DNA from: Marisediminitalea aggregata
GTDB taxonomy: Bacteria; Pseudomonadota; Gammaproteobacteria; Enterobacterales; Alteromonadaceae
DNA: 64,000 nt
Assembly: GCF_900129565.1 (NCBI RefSeq)
Contig: NZ_FQWD01000005.1
Location: forward strand, 199,941 to 263,940
Direction: 5' to 3'
Under the pieces are notes generated by a model, which saw only the letters and a list, made by a program, of their open reading frames with translations, made no database searches and had not been told where the DNA came from. A program made the position numbers and the translations under genes. This document shows positions 8,857-18,695 of this stretch, in pieces. Position 1 is the first letter of the stretch. Each line of letters starts with the position of its first letter.

Positions 8857-10274
8857 TATAGCGATACTGTAAATGTTATTCTTCTGTTAATTAATGAGGC
8901 TGAAATAGTTGCATTAATTCTTTCACAATAAGACTTTACTATTGCTAATCCTAATCCAAACCTCTCCGTAGATGTTCTGGAACTGTCTTTTTGCCACAAA
9001 GGATCGAAAAATAGTTTCAAATCATTTTCTTGAGTCTCTTCATGACAAATATTTGAGATCTTAATCAGGACTTTTCTTTCAGACGTTTTCGATACTGCTA
9101 TTTCTATAGCTGTATTATTTGGGCTGTAAAATATTGCGTTATTAATTAAATTCGAAAACACAGTTTCTAAAGCGAATTTATTACTATTTACCAATAGAGT
9201 CGAGTCACTAAAGTCTATATTTATTTCCCTTTTATCTATGTTTTCTCTAGTAAGAATGTTATTTAACATTTCGCGCAGATTAACTTCGCATGTGGGTAAT
9301 TTTTGTGTGCTGCCGCTTTTTTGTAATAGCAAAATGTTATTAACTATGTTTTTCAAGCGGGAGGAGATTTCATGAACATCTTTGGTTAAGTTATCTGTTA
9401 TTTGTTTCTCGTGAGGGAACTTTAGGGCTACTTCGCTCAAACTTATGAGTTCTGCAATTGGGGTTTTTAACTCATGGGCAATATCAGAGGTGAGTCTTTG
9501 TTCCCGTACATATAGGCTGTGGTTATCTTTTATAAACTGGTTAACACCGTTAGCAATAGGGACAAGTTCTTCTGGTAACGTTTTGACAGACACCTCAAGT
9601 TGATTGGAATTTAAACTAATATTACTAAGCTGTTTATTGAAATCATCTATTGGTTTTAAGCTATTGTAGACCACAATCTTGACGATTTTTCTTACGGCTA
9701 GAACAGCTAGAATTGAAGTAATAATAAAGATGACATCTACAAACCAAAGTATGTAATTCAACTCCTCTTTACTAAGTGCATAGGCAAACTCCATGGGTGT
9801 TTGACTTTTTGAGAATTCTTCCCGGTTTATTCCCATTTTTTCGCGAACGTCTGAGTCTACTTGTGGCAAAAATTTAGTAAAAACCATTCTGCCATCTCTT
9901 CCATCCGGCAAAGTAATATCTTGAATTATGAATTCATCTAATTCTACATTCAGTCTTGGCAAGTCGCTTATTTCAAAGAACGTTAAAGTGTCTGAACGCT
10001 CAAATACCTGATTTTTATGCCATAGTTGAAAATACTCAGGGTTTTCAAGGCCTTCAAACTCAGGCATAAATTCACCGGCAAAATCAAATTCAACTTCGAC
10101 GTTATCTTCCTCTACCAAAGTTTCGAGTAATCCGACTTTATTGAGCATCGCCCGATCAAACTCTCCACTAATCCAAGTGTCGACACTTATATCAGTGATC
10201 AATAAGATAACTAACATTAGTATTGAGATAGAGATGGATAAATAACGGCTTAGCTTTTTATGAATTGAGTTCAC
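8856..10274 (-). CDS. Sensor histidine kinase (PmrB/QseC-like) with acidic periplasmic domain
   Basis: 472 residues: membrane helix 1 (about 11-29), a periplasmic domain (30-173), membrane helix 2 (about 174-195), a HAMP-like linker, the phosphoacceptor segment IAHELKTP with His267, an N box (NLINNAIFYS) and a G box (FGLGLAIVKS). The periplasmic stretch 51-84 is unusually acidic, with ExxE-type spacing (ENPE), reminiscent of the iron- or peptide-sensing acidic patches of PmrB and PhoQ. The GTG start overlaps the regulator stop as TAGTG, so translation is coupled. It likely senses cationic compounds, metals or envelope state and controls the flanking LPS genes; the ligand is inference. Confidence 0.92.
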   Translation of the reverse strand: MNSIHKKLSRYLSISISILMLVILLITDISVDTWISGEFDRAMLNKVGLLETLVEEDNVEVEFDFAGEFMPEFEGLENPEYFQLWHKNQVFERSDTLTFFEISDLPRLNVELDEFIIQDITLPDGRDGRMVFTKFLPQVDSDVREKMGINREEFSKSQTPMEFAYALSKEELNYILWFVDVIFIITSILAVLAVRKIVKIVVYNSLKPIDDFNKQLSNISLNSNQLEVSVKTLPEELVPIANGVNQFIKDNHSLYVREQRLTSDIAHELKTPIAELISLSEVALKFPHEKQITDNLTKDVHEISSRLKNIVNNILLLQKSGSTQKLPTCEVNLREMLNNILTRENIDKREINIDFSDSTLLVNSNKFALETVFSNLINNAIFYSPNNTAIEIAVSKTSERKVLIKISNICHEETQENDLKLFFDPLWQKDSSRTSTERFGLGLAIVKSYCERINATISASLINRRITFTVSL

Positions 10275-10948
10275 TACTGACTCTCAACAAAATAACCGAA
10301 GCCGCGCTTGGTTTTGATTGGAAGTTCGTATCCAATGGCTTTAACTTTCTTTCGAGCAGAAGAGAGGTGCGCTTCTATAGAGTTTTTTGCAATAGCATCA
10401 TACTGTCCAGCAAGATACTCGCTGAGCTTCTCAGCTGATATGACTTTCCCCTGATTTGTAAACAAGCATTCAACTACTTTGTATTCATTTGGTGTAAGTA
10501 GGGCATCAGTGCCAGCGCATTTTAGTTGTTTTAAATGCAAATCTAATGATATTGGCCCAATATTGATACTGCTGTCATTTACATTCAAGCTTCCTCTTCG
10601 CATTAAACAAAGCAGCCGTACATGAAGTTCGTCAAAGGAAAAGGGTTTTGTTAGGTAGTCATCAGCGCCGTTGAGTAAGCCATCTACTTTATCTTCTGTC
10701 AGGTCTTTCGCTGATAAGATCAGTATCCGAATATCTTTACCCGCTTGTCTAATTGCTTTAAGAATTGACGTGCCGTCTACAGAGGGAAGCATTAAATCAA
10801 GAATTAAGAGTGAGTAATCCCCAGACAAAGCCATACTTAACCCTTCAGAACCATCTCCGGTATCATCAATAGTGAACCCCAGGTTTGATAGGCCAACCTT
10901 TAAACTTCTTCTGAGGGATATAGAGTCTTCGATGATTAAAACTTTCAA
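10274..10948 (-). CDS. OmpR-family response regulator (PmrA/QseB-like)
   Basis: 224 residues. The receiver domain (1-115) has acidic residues Glu7-Asp8, phosphoacceptor Asp51 in LLILDLMLPSVDG and Lys101 in LTKPF. A winged-helix DNA-binding domain fills residues 125-222, ending KTKRGFGYFVE. The best start is TTG at 10948 with AAGG 9 bp upstream; a nearby ATG at 10952 is out of frame. It is first in the regulator-kinase-DUF5916 operon. Its own promoter carries the same tandem half-sites as the three LPS operons, so autoregulation and control of the island are the simplest model. Confidence 0.93.
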   Translation of the reverse strand: MKVLIIEDSISLRRSLKVGLSNLGFTIDDTGDGSEGLSMALSGDYSLLILDLMLPSVDGTSILKAIRQAGKDIRILILSAKDLTEDKVDGLLNGADDYLTKPFSFDELHVRLLCLMRRGSLNVNDSSINIGPISLDLHLKQLKCAGTDALLTPNEYKVVECLFTNQGKVISAEKLSEYLAGQYDAIAKNSIEAHLSSARKKVKAIGYELPIKTKRGFGYFVESQ

Positions 10949-11235
10949 GCATGTGTACCTTACAATTATTTCTGACAGGTTATCGTCTTAATCTTAAGGT
11001 TAGCTGAATTTATGCTTAAGGGTAGTGGCGAGCTTCAAACAGAAAAAGTCAATTCAATGATTGTTATGCCGTAGCTGCTGATTAGAAAGCTGTATTTAGA
11101 ACTATTGCTTTAATGTAATTTAAATTCTGATTTGTTTGTTTCAAATAATTGTAAAAAAAAGGTTGAATAAAATCTAAGCAGAACAGTATAGTAGATGAAT
11201 GGAAGCGCATACATGTGTCGCAGGGATACAGTGTA
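10949..11235. other. Divergent intergenic region and base-composition boundary
   Basis: This stretch holds the regulator promoter (10977-11020) and the start region of the plus-strand glycosidase. Base composition changes here: genes to the left are clearly AT-rich in synonymous positions, genes to the right are near balanced. No repeat, attachment site or tRNA marking an insertion edge was found. Confidence 0.6.
10977..11020 (-). promoter_or_regulatory. Promoter with three 11-bp-spaced regulator half-sites (two-component operon)
   Basis: Minus-strand half-sites CTTAAG (11020-11015), ATTCAG (11009-11004) and CTTAAG (10998-10993), 5 bp apart, are followed after 10 bp by the -10-like TAACCT (10982-10977). 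The proximal site is 45 bp from the TTG start. Its presence before the regulator gene suggests autoregulation. Confidence 0.75.
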
Positions 11236-12594
11236 ATGACGCGCTCAAAAGTTTTGCAGCAAATACAAGGACAGTGGGGGAGAGCAATCATCGCTACAAT
11301 AAGGACGCTGCTACTCATTCTGATAGTGCAAACTATTGCATTGTCGCCGGCCTGGGCTAATACCACTAGCCCGGTGTCTCAGTCACCCATCAAATCTGAA
11401 CTTGTTCATACCGAATCCGGCTATGTGATCCATCGAAATGGCGATCCCTATTTTATCAAGGGGGCAGGCGGCAGCAGTAATATGGCGTTACTGGCGCAAA
11501 GTGGCGGTAATTCCATTCGCACCTGGGGCACGAATAACGCAAAAGCCATATTGGACGAAGCCCACAAACACGGTTTAACCGTAATGCTGGGTCTGCGCAT
11601 TGGCCATGAGCGTCATGGGTTTGATTACAATGACGAAGCAGCGGTTGCCAAGCAAAAAGAATGGGTGAAAACGCAAATTCTGGCGTTTAAAGATCATCCT
11701 GCCTTGTTAGCCTGGGGTATTGGTAACGAGGTTGATTTGTTCTATACCAACACCAAGGTGTGGTATGCCGTACAAGATATTGCGGCCATGATCAAAGTAC
11801 TCGATCCGAATCATTTGATAACCACGGTCACTGCGGGCATGGATAAAACCAAGCTCGACCTGATCCTGGAGCGGGTACCTGATATTGATTACCTGAGTAT
11901 CAATATTTATGGCGGTCTGGAAACGCTGCCTAATGCCTTATTGGAGATGGGGTATAGCGGTCCGTATGTAGTCACTGAATGGGGGCCAACCGGGCACTGG
12001 CAGGTACCCAAAACCGATTGGGGCGTACCCATTGAGCAAACCAGCACACAAAAAGCCCAGTCTTACCGGGAACGTTATGCGGCGGGTGTGTTAGCTGCAC
12101 CAGGCAGAGCATTGGGCTCTTATGCCTTCCTGTGGGGCCAGAAGCAGGAGACCACACCAACCTGGTACGGTGTGTTCACCGAAGCGGGATACCCCAATGA
12201 AGTGGTCGATTCGCTGCATTACAACTGGCAGGGATCTTGGCCTGCATCGCGCGCGCCTTACATAAAAAGCTTTACGTTAAACAACAAAGTGGCGCTGGAT
12301 AACATCCATGTGAAGCAAGGCGATACCATTGACGTTGATTTGCATGTCGGCACACATCAAGCAGACGGTTACACCATTCGCTGGGAGGTATTGCCGGAAA
12401 GTACTGATATTAAATCGGGTGGCGATCCTGAATCCCGGCCAAAGCCAGTACAGGGGTTAATTGTCTCTGATGACAATAAAGGAACGATGCGTTTCACCGT
12501 TCCCTCTACACCCGGCGGCTACCGGTTATTCGCTTATGTGCTCGGCGGCAGCGGAAAAATAGCCAATGCGAATATTCCGTTCTACGTCGACTAG
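11236..12594 (+). CDS. Secreted GH2-like TIM-barrel glycoside hydrolase
   Basis: About 452 residues from ATG 11236, which has CAGGGA 9 bp upstream; an upstream in-frame GTG at 11215 lacks this. A signal peptide ends near AWA-NT. The TIM barrel carries an acid/base candidate Glu165 in GNEVD and a nucleophile candidate Glu248 in VVTEWGP, the pattern of clan GH-A enzymes. A C-terminal beta-sandwich (about residues 345-452) follows the barrel. It resembles the catalytic module of GH2-type enzymes without their N-terminal sugar-binding domains. The substrate is unknown; the glucuronide-related genes further right hint at acidic glycans. Confidence 0.8.
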   Translation: MTRSKVLQQIQGQWGRAIIATIRTLLLILIVQTIALSPAWANTTSPVSQSPIKSELVHTESGYVIHRNGDPYFIKGAGGSSNMALLAQSGGNSIRTWGTNNAKAILDEAHKHGLTVMLGLRIGHERHGFDYNDEAAVAKQKEWVKTQILAFKDHPALLAWGIGNEVDLFYTNTKVWYAVQDIAAMIKVLDPNHLITTVTAGMDKTKLDLILERVPDIDYLSINIYGGLETLPNALLEMGYSGPYVVTEWGPTGHWQVPKTDWGVPIEQTSTQKAQSYRERYAAGVLAAPGRALGSYAFLWGQKQETTPTWYGVFTEAGYPNEVVDSLHYNWQGSWPASRAPYIKSFTLNNKVALDNIHVKQGDTIDVDLHVGTHQADGYTIRWEVLPESTDIKSGGDPESRPKPVQGLIVSDDNKGTMRFTVPSTPGGYRLFAYVLGGSGKIANANIPFYVD

Positions 12595-12623
12595 GCGCTT
12601 TTCTGTAATGTTTGTGAGTGAAT

Positions 12624-12658
12624 TGAAATAATCGTACTGGATTAATGCGATTATTTCA
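12624..12658 (+). terminator. 11-bp hairpin after the glycosidase gene
   Basis: TGAAATAATCG (12624-12634) and CGATTATTTCA (12648-12658) form a perfect 11-bp stem with a 13-base loop, 30 bp after the stop codon. There is no T-tract, so it may be a weak terminator or an mRNA-stabilising structure. Confidence 0.45.
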
Positions 12659-12780
12659 TGAAGCCATTCGCGATCCTTCACTAATATTAATGAATCAACC
12701 GCAGTAAGGTAGTACTCAACGCATGTACATACCGCTGATGGTACGTCATGCCAGTACCCGAATAACAGAGGAGACAGCGC

Positions 12781-13932
<1,152 letters not shown>

Positions 13933-13940
13933 CGCGGTCT

Positions 13941-13974
13941 ACACAAACAGCCAACCAGCGTTGGCTGTTTGTGT
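13941..13974. terminator. Bidirectional hairpin between convergent genes
   Basis: ACACAAACAGCCAAC (13941-13955) and its exact complement (13960-13974) make a 15-bp perfect stem with a 4-base loop. It sits between the 3' ends of the reductase gene and the ABC permease gene, so it can stop transcription from both sides. No long T-tract is present. Confidence 0.7.
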
Positions 13975-13995
13975 GTATCAAATGAGTAAAACTAT

Positions 13996-15222
13996 TTACA
14001 CCGTGCGTGTGGCAATAGCGGGGGGCGTGGCGGCGGCTTTAAGCGCTGGCCCCAGCACGGCTAACTGACCCACCACAAACAACACAACCATGCCGGCTGG
14101 AATGTAATACCAATCAAGTGCCGTCATCGCGAACCATTCGATCAGTAGCATATTTAAACCAATAGTCATGGCAACCCCTAATAGTATGCCAGTGGTACTG
14201 ATGATCACGTTTTCCAGCATGAAATAGCGCACGATGGCCTGCTTGCTTGCGCCCAGTGCACGGCGTGTGCCGATTTGCTTGCGGCGACGATTCACATTGA
14301 AGCTGGTTAAGCCAATGATACCCATGGCTGTGATCAGCGTGAGCAGCACCATTACCGTAGACAGAATCTTAATCATGGCGCTGTGCTGACGATAGCTTCG
14401 CTCGCGGGTTTCCGTGACCGTGGTGACATTGCGAATAAGGCGATTGCCGTAGGCGTTGGCCAGGGTGTCTTCCAGTTCTGCCATTAAACGGTCGCGTTCA
14501 CCCGGTTCGATACGAATAAAGTAGCGGGTAGACTCAGAGACCATTTTTTCGGGCGACAGCATGGCGTTTTCCAGTTCGCTCCAACCTATCCAGGGCGCTT
14601 GCAGTTTATCTACAATGCCGGTAACGATAACCGGTTCATCATCGCCAATGTACACGGTTTTGCCAACGACACTTTGCCATGGAATATCCGGGAACAGCTT
14701 TTCAGCCAGTGCCTTGGTGATCATGGCGTTATCCGGCCAGTCCGGCTGGTTGCGTTCGCGCCAGCGAATATCGGTTGCAGTAAAGTTACGGCCGGCGATC
14801 ACTTCCAAATCAAGCGCGTTAATGCCATGGGCGTCTACGAAGTAATTGGCGGTACTCACATCTTCCTGGTCGTCACCCGGTTCGGTAGTCAGGCTCATCG
14901 ACCAGCCACCGCCACTAATGGGAATAGCATTGATCTGAATAGCGTCGATAACCCCTGGGGTGTTTCGAATTACATCCAGGTCCTGCTCGATAACCCGTTT
15001 AGGCTCGAAGTCGTTGCCAAAACCGGTGCTGGTTAAGTAGAAGCTGTTGGCTTCGTCAATGCCACTTTCTCGCTGCATTAATGCCTGACGCTCTACAATA
15101 ATAAATATCGCGTTTACCACTATGGTCATGGTTAATGCGATTTGCAGGGCAATGAGTACGGCACCCACTTTGTTGCGAAGCAGAGCGCGGCAAATAGGGC
15201 CAAACTCTAAATTGGTTTTCAT
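13996..15222 (-). CDS. MacB/FtsX-type ABC permease, second subunit
   Basis: 408 residues: one N-terminal membrane helix (about 17-40), a large periplasmic domain (MacB_PCD-like) and three C-terminal helices with the FtsX signature around RRKQIGTRRALGASKQAIVRYF. AAGGAG lies before the ATG. It is last in a four-gene minus-strand operon (adaptor, ATPase, permease, permease) and 10 bp after the first permease. It probably pairs with that permease as a heterodimer. Substrates of MacAB-like pumps include peptides, lipids and macrolides; this one cannot be assigned. Confidence 0.88.
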   Translation of the reverse strand: MKTNLEFGPICRALLRNKVGAVLIALQIALTMTIVVNAIFIIVERQALMQRESGIDEANSFYLTSTGFGNDFEPKRVIEQDLDVIRNTPGVIDAIQINAIPISGGGWSMSLTTEPGDDQEDVSTANYFVDAHGINALDLEVIAGRNFTATDIRWRERNQPDWPDNAMITKALAEKLFPDIPWQSVVGKTVYIGDDEPVIVTGIVDKLQAPWIGWSELENAMLSPEKMVSESTRYFIRIEPGERDRLMAELEDTLANAYGNRLIRNVTTVTETRERSYRQHSAMIKILSTVMVLLTLITAMGIIGLTSFNVNRRRKQIGTRRALGASKQAIVRYFMLENVIISTTGILLGVAMTIGLNMLLIEWFAMTALDWYYIPAGMVVLFVVGQLAVLGPALKAAATPPAIATRTV

Positions 15223-15232
15223 GGTTGGCTCC

Positions 15233-16546
15233 TTATTGGGTTTTCAGCTGACTTGCTGGCGGAATGCTGCACACACGCCATGCAGGGTAACAACCGGCCA
15301 GTACACTGGCGGTAATGGCAATGCCAAACGACAGCACCACCATAGTGGCATCCAGATGCACTAATTCACTGATGAAGTCACCATACAAAGACTCGATGGC
15401 CTGTAATCCCAGTGAGGCCAGGGCCAGCCCGAGTACACCACCTATTAAGCCTATGAGTGCGGTTTCGGTAATATACTGCGCGAAAATCGCGCCTTTGGTG
15501 GCCCCAATAGCCCGACGTAGGGCAACGTCGCCATTGCGGGTGGCGAATTTAGAAAGTAACAGGCCAACGGTATTAAGAATGCAAACAAACAAAAACAGGA
15601 AGGCCATATACATCATGATTTGCGCATCGTCAGCCACCACTTCTTCGGTTTCCATCCAGGTCATGACGTCCGACAAACGATTGTTGTGGGGGCGCGGAAA
15701 ACGGCCCAATGCTTTTTGCTCGTCCACATAGGCATTGAGGAAGGTCATGTAAGCATCTCGGTCGGCATCGGTAGGTAATTCAACCCACATCTGATAGTTA
15801 ATACACTCCGACATCAGGAAGGCCTCAAAGCCTTCGCCCTCAGGGGATTTCCAGCAGTTAGTGTTGCCGCCATTAGACAGCTGCATAACCTGCTTCATGT
15901 AGAAAGGTATAAATACATCTTCGGTCTCGCTGAACGCACCTGTGGTGACATCGTAGAAGCGCGGTACCAGGACCCATTCATCGAGCACGCCTACTACTGT
16001 AAACATTTCACCTGCGATGGTAATGGATTTACCCACCGAGTTTTCACCGCCAAATACACGGTCGTTGGTTTCTTTGCTGATCACGGCTACTTGCTTACGG
16101 GCAACATCGTCGCTGTATTGCCAGCCACTGCCGTATAAAAACGGCGCATTGAACATGGGGAAAAAGTCGGCAAAGTTCAGACGCAAGCTGGCCATAAAGG
16201 TCTTTACATCAGGGTTGTCTGGCTGCACTACGCCGCCAGAGCTTGCCATCGCTGACTGACGGAATGCCTGCTGTGCCTGCATCAGGTTAGTGGCGTCGGT
16301 CCAGGTTAGCTGGTCGGGTGGCTCATTGGGCTCTCGGGCTGCGAAATGCGGGCTCCAGCTGTCGAGCTGAACGTAATAAAGCTGATCGCTTTTTTCTGGA
16401 ATCGGGTTGGCCGACATCAGGTAATTTACCGTAATGGTGGTCATACAAGCACCAATACCCAGTGCAATGGCCAGCATCATTAACCCGCTGAGCCAGGGCG
16501 TGCGCTTAATGCTTTTGCTGGCCAGTTTTAAGTAGTAGTAGAACAT
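15233..16546 (-). CDS. MacB/FtsX-type ABC permease, first subunit
   Basis: 437 residues, N-terminal helix about 20-42 (LSGLMMLAIALGIGACMTTI), a periplasmic MacB_PCD-like domain and three C-terminal helices with RNGDVALRRAIGATKGAIFAQ, the FtsX motif. The two permeases are clearly different in sequence, which points to a heterodimeric exporter rather than the MacB homodimer. It lies 18 bp after the ATPase gene. Confidence 0.88.
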   Translation of the reverse strand: MFYYYLKLASKSIKRTPWLSGLMMLAIALGIGACMTTITVNYLMSANPIPEKSDQLYYVQLDSWSPHFAAREPNEPPDQLTWTDATNLMQAQQAFRQSAMASSGGVVQPDNPDVKTFMASLRLNFADFFPMFNAPFLYGSGWQYSDDVARKQVAVISKETNDRVFGGENSVGKSITIAGEMFTVVGVLDEWVLVPRFYDVTTGAFSETEDVFIPFYMKQVMQLSNGGNTNCWKSPEGEGFEAFLMSECINYQMWVELPTDADRDAYMTFLNAYVDEQKALGRFPRPHNNRLSDVMTWMETEEVVADDAQIMMYMAFLFLFVCILNTVGLLLSKFATRNGDVALRRAIGATKGAIFAQYITETALIGLIGGVLGLALASLGLQAIESLYGDFISELVHLDATMVVLSFGIAITASVLAGCYPAWRVCSIPPASQLKTQ

Positions 16547-16564
16547 AATGGCGTCCTGCGCTGA

Positions 16565-17266
16565 CTATTGGTTGCTGGCCAGTGCCACAGGCACCAGGGT
16601 TTCGTGTTCGCTGATCTGACCGTCGCGAACAAACACATTCTTACCGGTTTGCATGGCCAGTTCCGGGTCGTGGGTGACCATCACAATGGTGGTACCTTGC
16701 TGGTTTATTTCCTGCAATAAGGCCATCACGCTTTTTGCCATTTGGCTGTCCAGGTTCCCGGTTGGTTCGTCAGCTAACAGGAAACGAGGCTCACCGGCTA
16801 ACGCGCGGGCTATGGCGACACGCTGTTGTTGTCCGCCCGAAAGTTGCGCGGGTAAGTGCTTCATGCGGTTTGCGAGTCCAACGCGCTCAAGGCTCTGGGT
16901 AATACGCTTGTGGCGTTCTTGTTTACTGAAGCCGCGATAGCGCAAAGGCACGTCGACATTGTCATACAGGTTCAAATCCGGGATCAGGTTGAAGCTCTGA
17001 AAGATAAAGCCGATTTTTTCGTTGCGGAGCTGACTGCGCTGCCGATCAGACAGGTTGCTGACATCGGTGCCGTCCAGCACATACTGGCCGCTGGTGTAGG
17101 TTTCCAGTAACCCTGCAATGTTCAAAAACGTCGTTTTACCAGAACCCGATGGACCGGTGACTGACACAAAGTCACCTTCGTCGATAGTGAGGTTAAAGTC
17201 GCGCAGTGCGGTGGTTTCTACCAGGTCGGTGCGAAATACCTTGTTGATATTGTTCATTGATAGCAT
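16565..17266 (-). CDS. ABC transporter ATP-binding protein (LolD/MacB type)
   Basis: 233 residues with Walker A GPSGSGKTT, signature LSGGQQQRVAIARAL and Walker B FLLADEPTGNLD, the combination typical of the LolD/MacB/FtsE branch. It energises the two FtsX-type permeases encoded directly downstream. AGGGA precedes the ATG. Cytoplasmic, bound to the permease dimer. Confidence 0.93.
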   Translation of the reverse strand: MLSMNNINKVFRTDLVETTALRDFNLTIDEGDFVSVTGPSGSGKTTFLNIAGLLETYTSGQYVLDGTDVSNLSDRQRSQLRNEKIGFIFQSFNLIPDLNLYDNVDVPLRYRGFSKQERHKRITQSLERVGLANRMKHLPAQLSGGQQQRVAIARALAGEPRFLLADEPTGNLDSQMAKSVMALLQEINQQGTTIVMVTHDPELAMQTGKNVFVRDGQISEHETLVPVALASNQ

Positions 17267-17283
17267 GTTGATTCCCTGTCGTT

Positions 17284-18567
17284 TTATTGTGTGATCAGCA
17301 CCGTTTCGGCGTTGTTGAACTGCGCAATACCTGAAACAATGATGGTGTCGTGCTCATTCAGGCCCGACGTGATTTCTACAGCGGCCAGGCTTCTGGCGCC
17401 GGTGGCAATAGGCGTGCGATAGGCGATGTTGTCGCGCACAACATAGGCAACTCTGCCACCGCCGTTATCCAGAAATTGCCCGCGTTGCACCATGAGTACA
17501 TTGGGTTTGTTTTCCATCAGAATGCGGGTGGTCAGTCGCTGGTTTTGACGAAGTCCAACCGGCGAGGCGTTGCTGTCATCGGCCACAAAGCGCACGCGAC
17601 CTGTTACCTGATTGTTCTCAATTTCGGGGGATATGGTGACCAGTTTGGCCGGGTACATCTGGCCGTTAACGTTCACCTGAGCCTGCATGCCAAGGGCTAA
17701 GTCGTCGGCGTAGCTTTCCGGAATGCCCACTTCCAGTTCAAACTCACTCAGGTCTACCACGCTTAAAATGGCCTGGTTTTTCGCAACCTGATTTTTTTGC
17801 TCTACGGCGAGGTTGCCAACAATACCGCTTACCGGTGAGCGTAACTCCAGCGAGTCAACCTGACGCTGAAGTTCAGCGACTTTCAGCTCCTGGCGGGTCA
17901 GTTGATGCTCTTTACTTTTAATTTCGAACAGCAGGCTTTCTTTGTTGAGCTCGGCATCGCTAATGGCGTGCTGGTGGACTAACTCGGCATTGCGCAGATC
18001 GTCCTGGGCCTTTTCAAAGTCGATATTGCTGATGGTTTTGGTTTCGTAGGCTTTGTCGGCCCGGCGCTTTTCCCGTGACGCCGCGGTGAGGGTAATCTGC
18101 GCAAGATCTACCGCTTTCTGGTCGTCCAACATGGCTTTTTTTGCCTGGATACGCTGACGAGACAGTGCAGTTTGCAGTTCTTCGAGGGCGGCGTTTTCTT
18201 GCTCGAGTTGATTGGTGAGGTCGGGACTGTCAATTGTAGCCAGTACCTGATCTTTAGCGACTTCATCTCCGGCATCGACCGCAAAGGTAATAGTGCCTTG
18301 CGCGGGGCTGTACAGGCGAGGACTGACCGCCGCAACCACACGACCTTCAATGGATAAGTCGCGCACCAGGTCGCCATAATTCACACTGGCGAGTCGCAAC
18401 CGGGCGGCTGAAACCGATGCGTCAGAGGCCTGCCAGCTGGATACAGCAGGTACAACATAAAACAGAAGCAGGCCAATAACGGCTACGCCGGCTAACGCAT
18501 ACCACTTTAGTGGACGGGATTTTTTTTGGATGAGGGTGTCCTGACCGCTGGTATCGGCGATGTGCAT
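17284..18567 (-). CDS. HlyD/MacA-type periplasmic adaptor
   Basis: 427 residues: N-terminal membrane anchor (about 23-45), a split biotinyl-lipoyl domain, a long coiled-coil hairpin (about 125-250, rich in Gln, Glu, Lys) and C-terminal barrel domains. It would link the ABC permeases to an outer membrane TolC, which is not encoded in the window. First gene of the exporter operon; AAGGAA precedes the ATG. Confidence 0.9.
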   Translation of the reverse strand: MHIADTSGQDTLIQKKSRPLKWYALAGVAVIGLLLFYVVPAVSSWQASDASVSAARLRLASVNYGDLVRDLSIEGRVVAAVSPRLYSPAQGTITFAVDAGDEVAKDQVLATIDSPDLTNQLEQENAALEELQTALSRQRIQAKKAMLDDQKAVDLAQITLTAASREKRRADKAYETKTISNIDFEKAQDDLRNAELVHQHAISDAELNKESLLFEIKSKEHQLTRQELKVAELQRQVDSLELRSPVSGIVGNLAVEQKNQVAKNQAILSVVDLSEFELEVGIPESYADDLALGMQAQVNVNGQMYPAKLVTISPEIENNQVTGRVRFVADDSNASPVGLRQNQRLTTRILMENKPNVLMVQRGQFLDNGGGRVAYVVRDNIAYRTPIATGARSLAAVEITSGLNEHDTIIVSGIAQFNNAETVLITQ

Positions 18568-18642
18568 GAACAGGTTTCCTTTTCACTCTTGAATACCTGC
18601 TATGTCGAGAACAAATCCGGAATAGTTTAAATGTAGGAAATA

Positions 18643-18684
18643 AAAAAATAGAAAAGGGCCGCAAGTGTTGCACTTTGTCGGCCC
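18643..18684 (-). terminator. Rho-independent terminator of uxuA
   Basis: On the minus strand GGGCCG pairs with CGGCCC (outer stem 18684-18679 and 18661-18656) around a further GTG/CAC-type stem, and is followed by a T-rich run (18655-18643). It starts 11 bp after the uxuA stop. Confidence 0.8.
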
Positions 18685-18695
18685 AAAATGAGCTG

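Noticed and set aside
10949-11235. Integration site or mobile element at the composition boundary
   Set aside because: No tRNA end, direct repeats, integrase or transposase was visible on either side.
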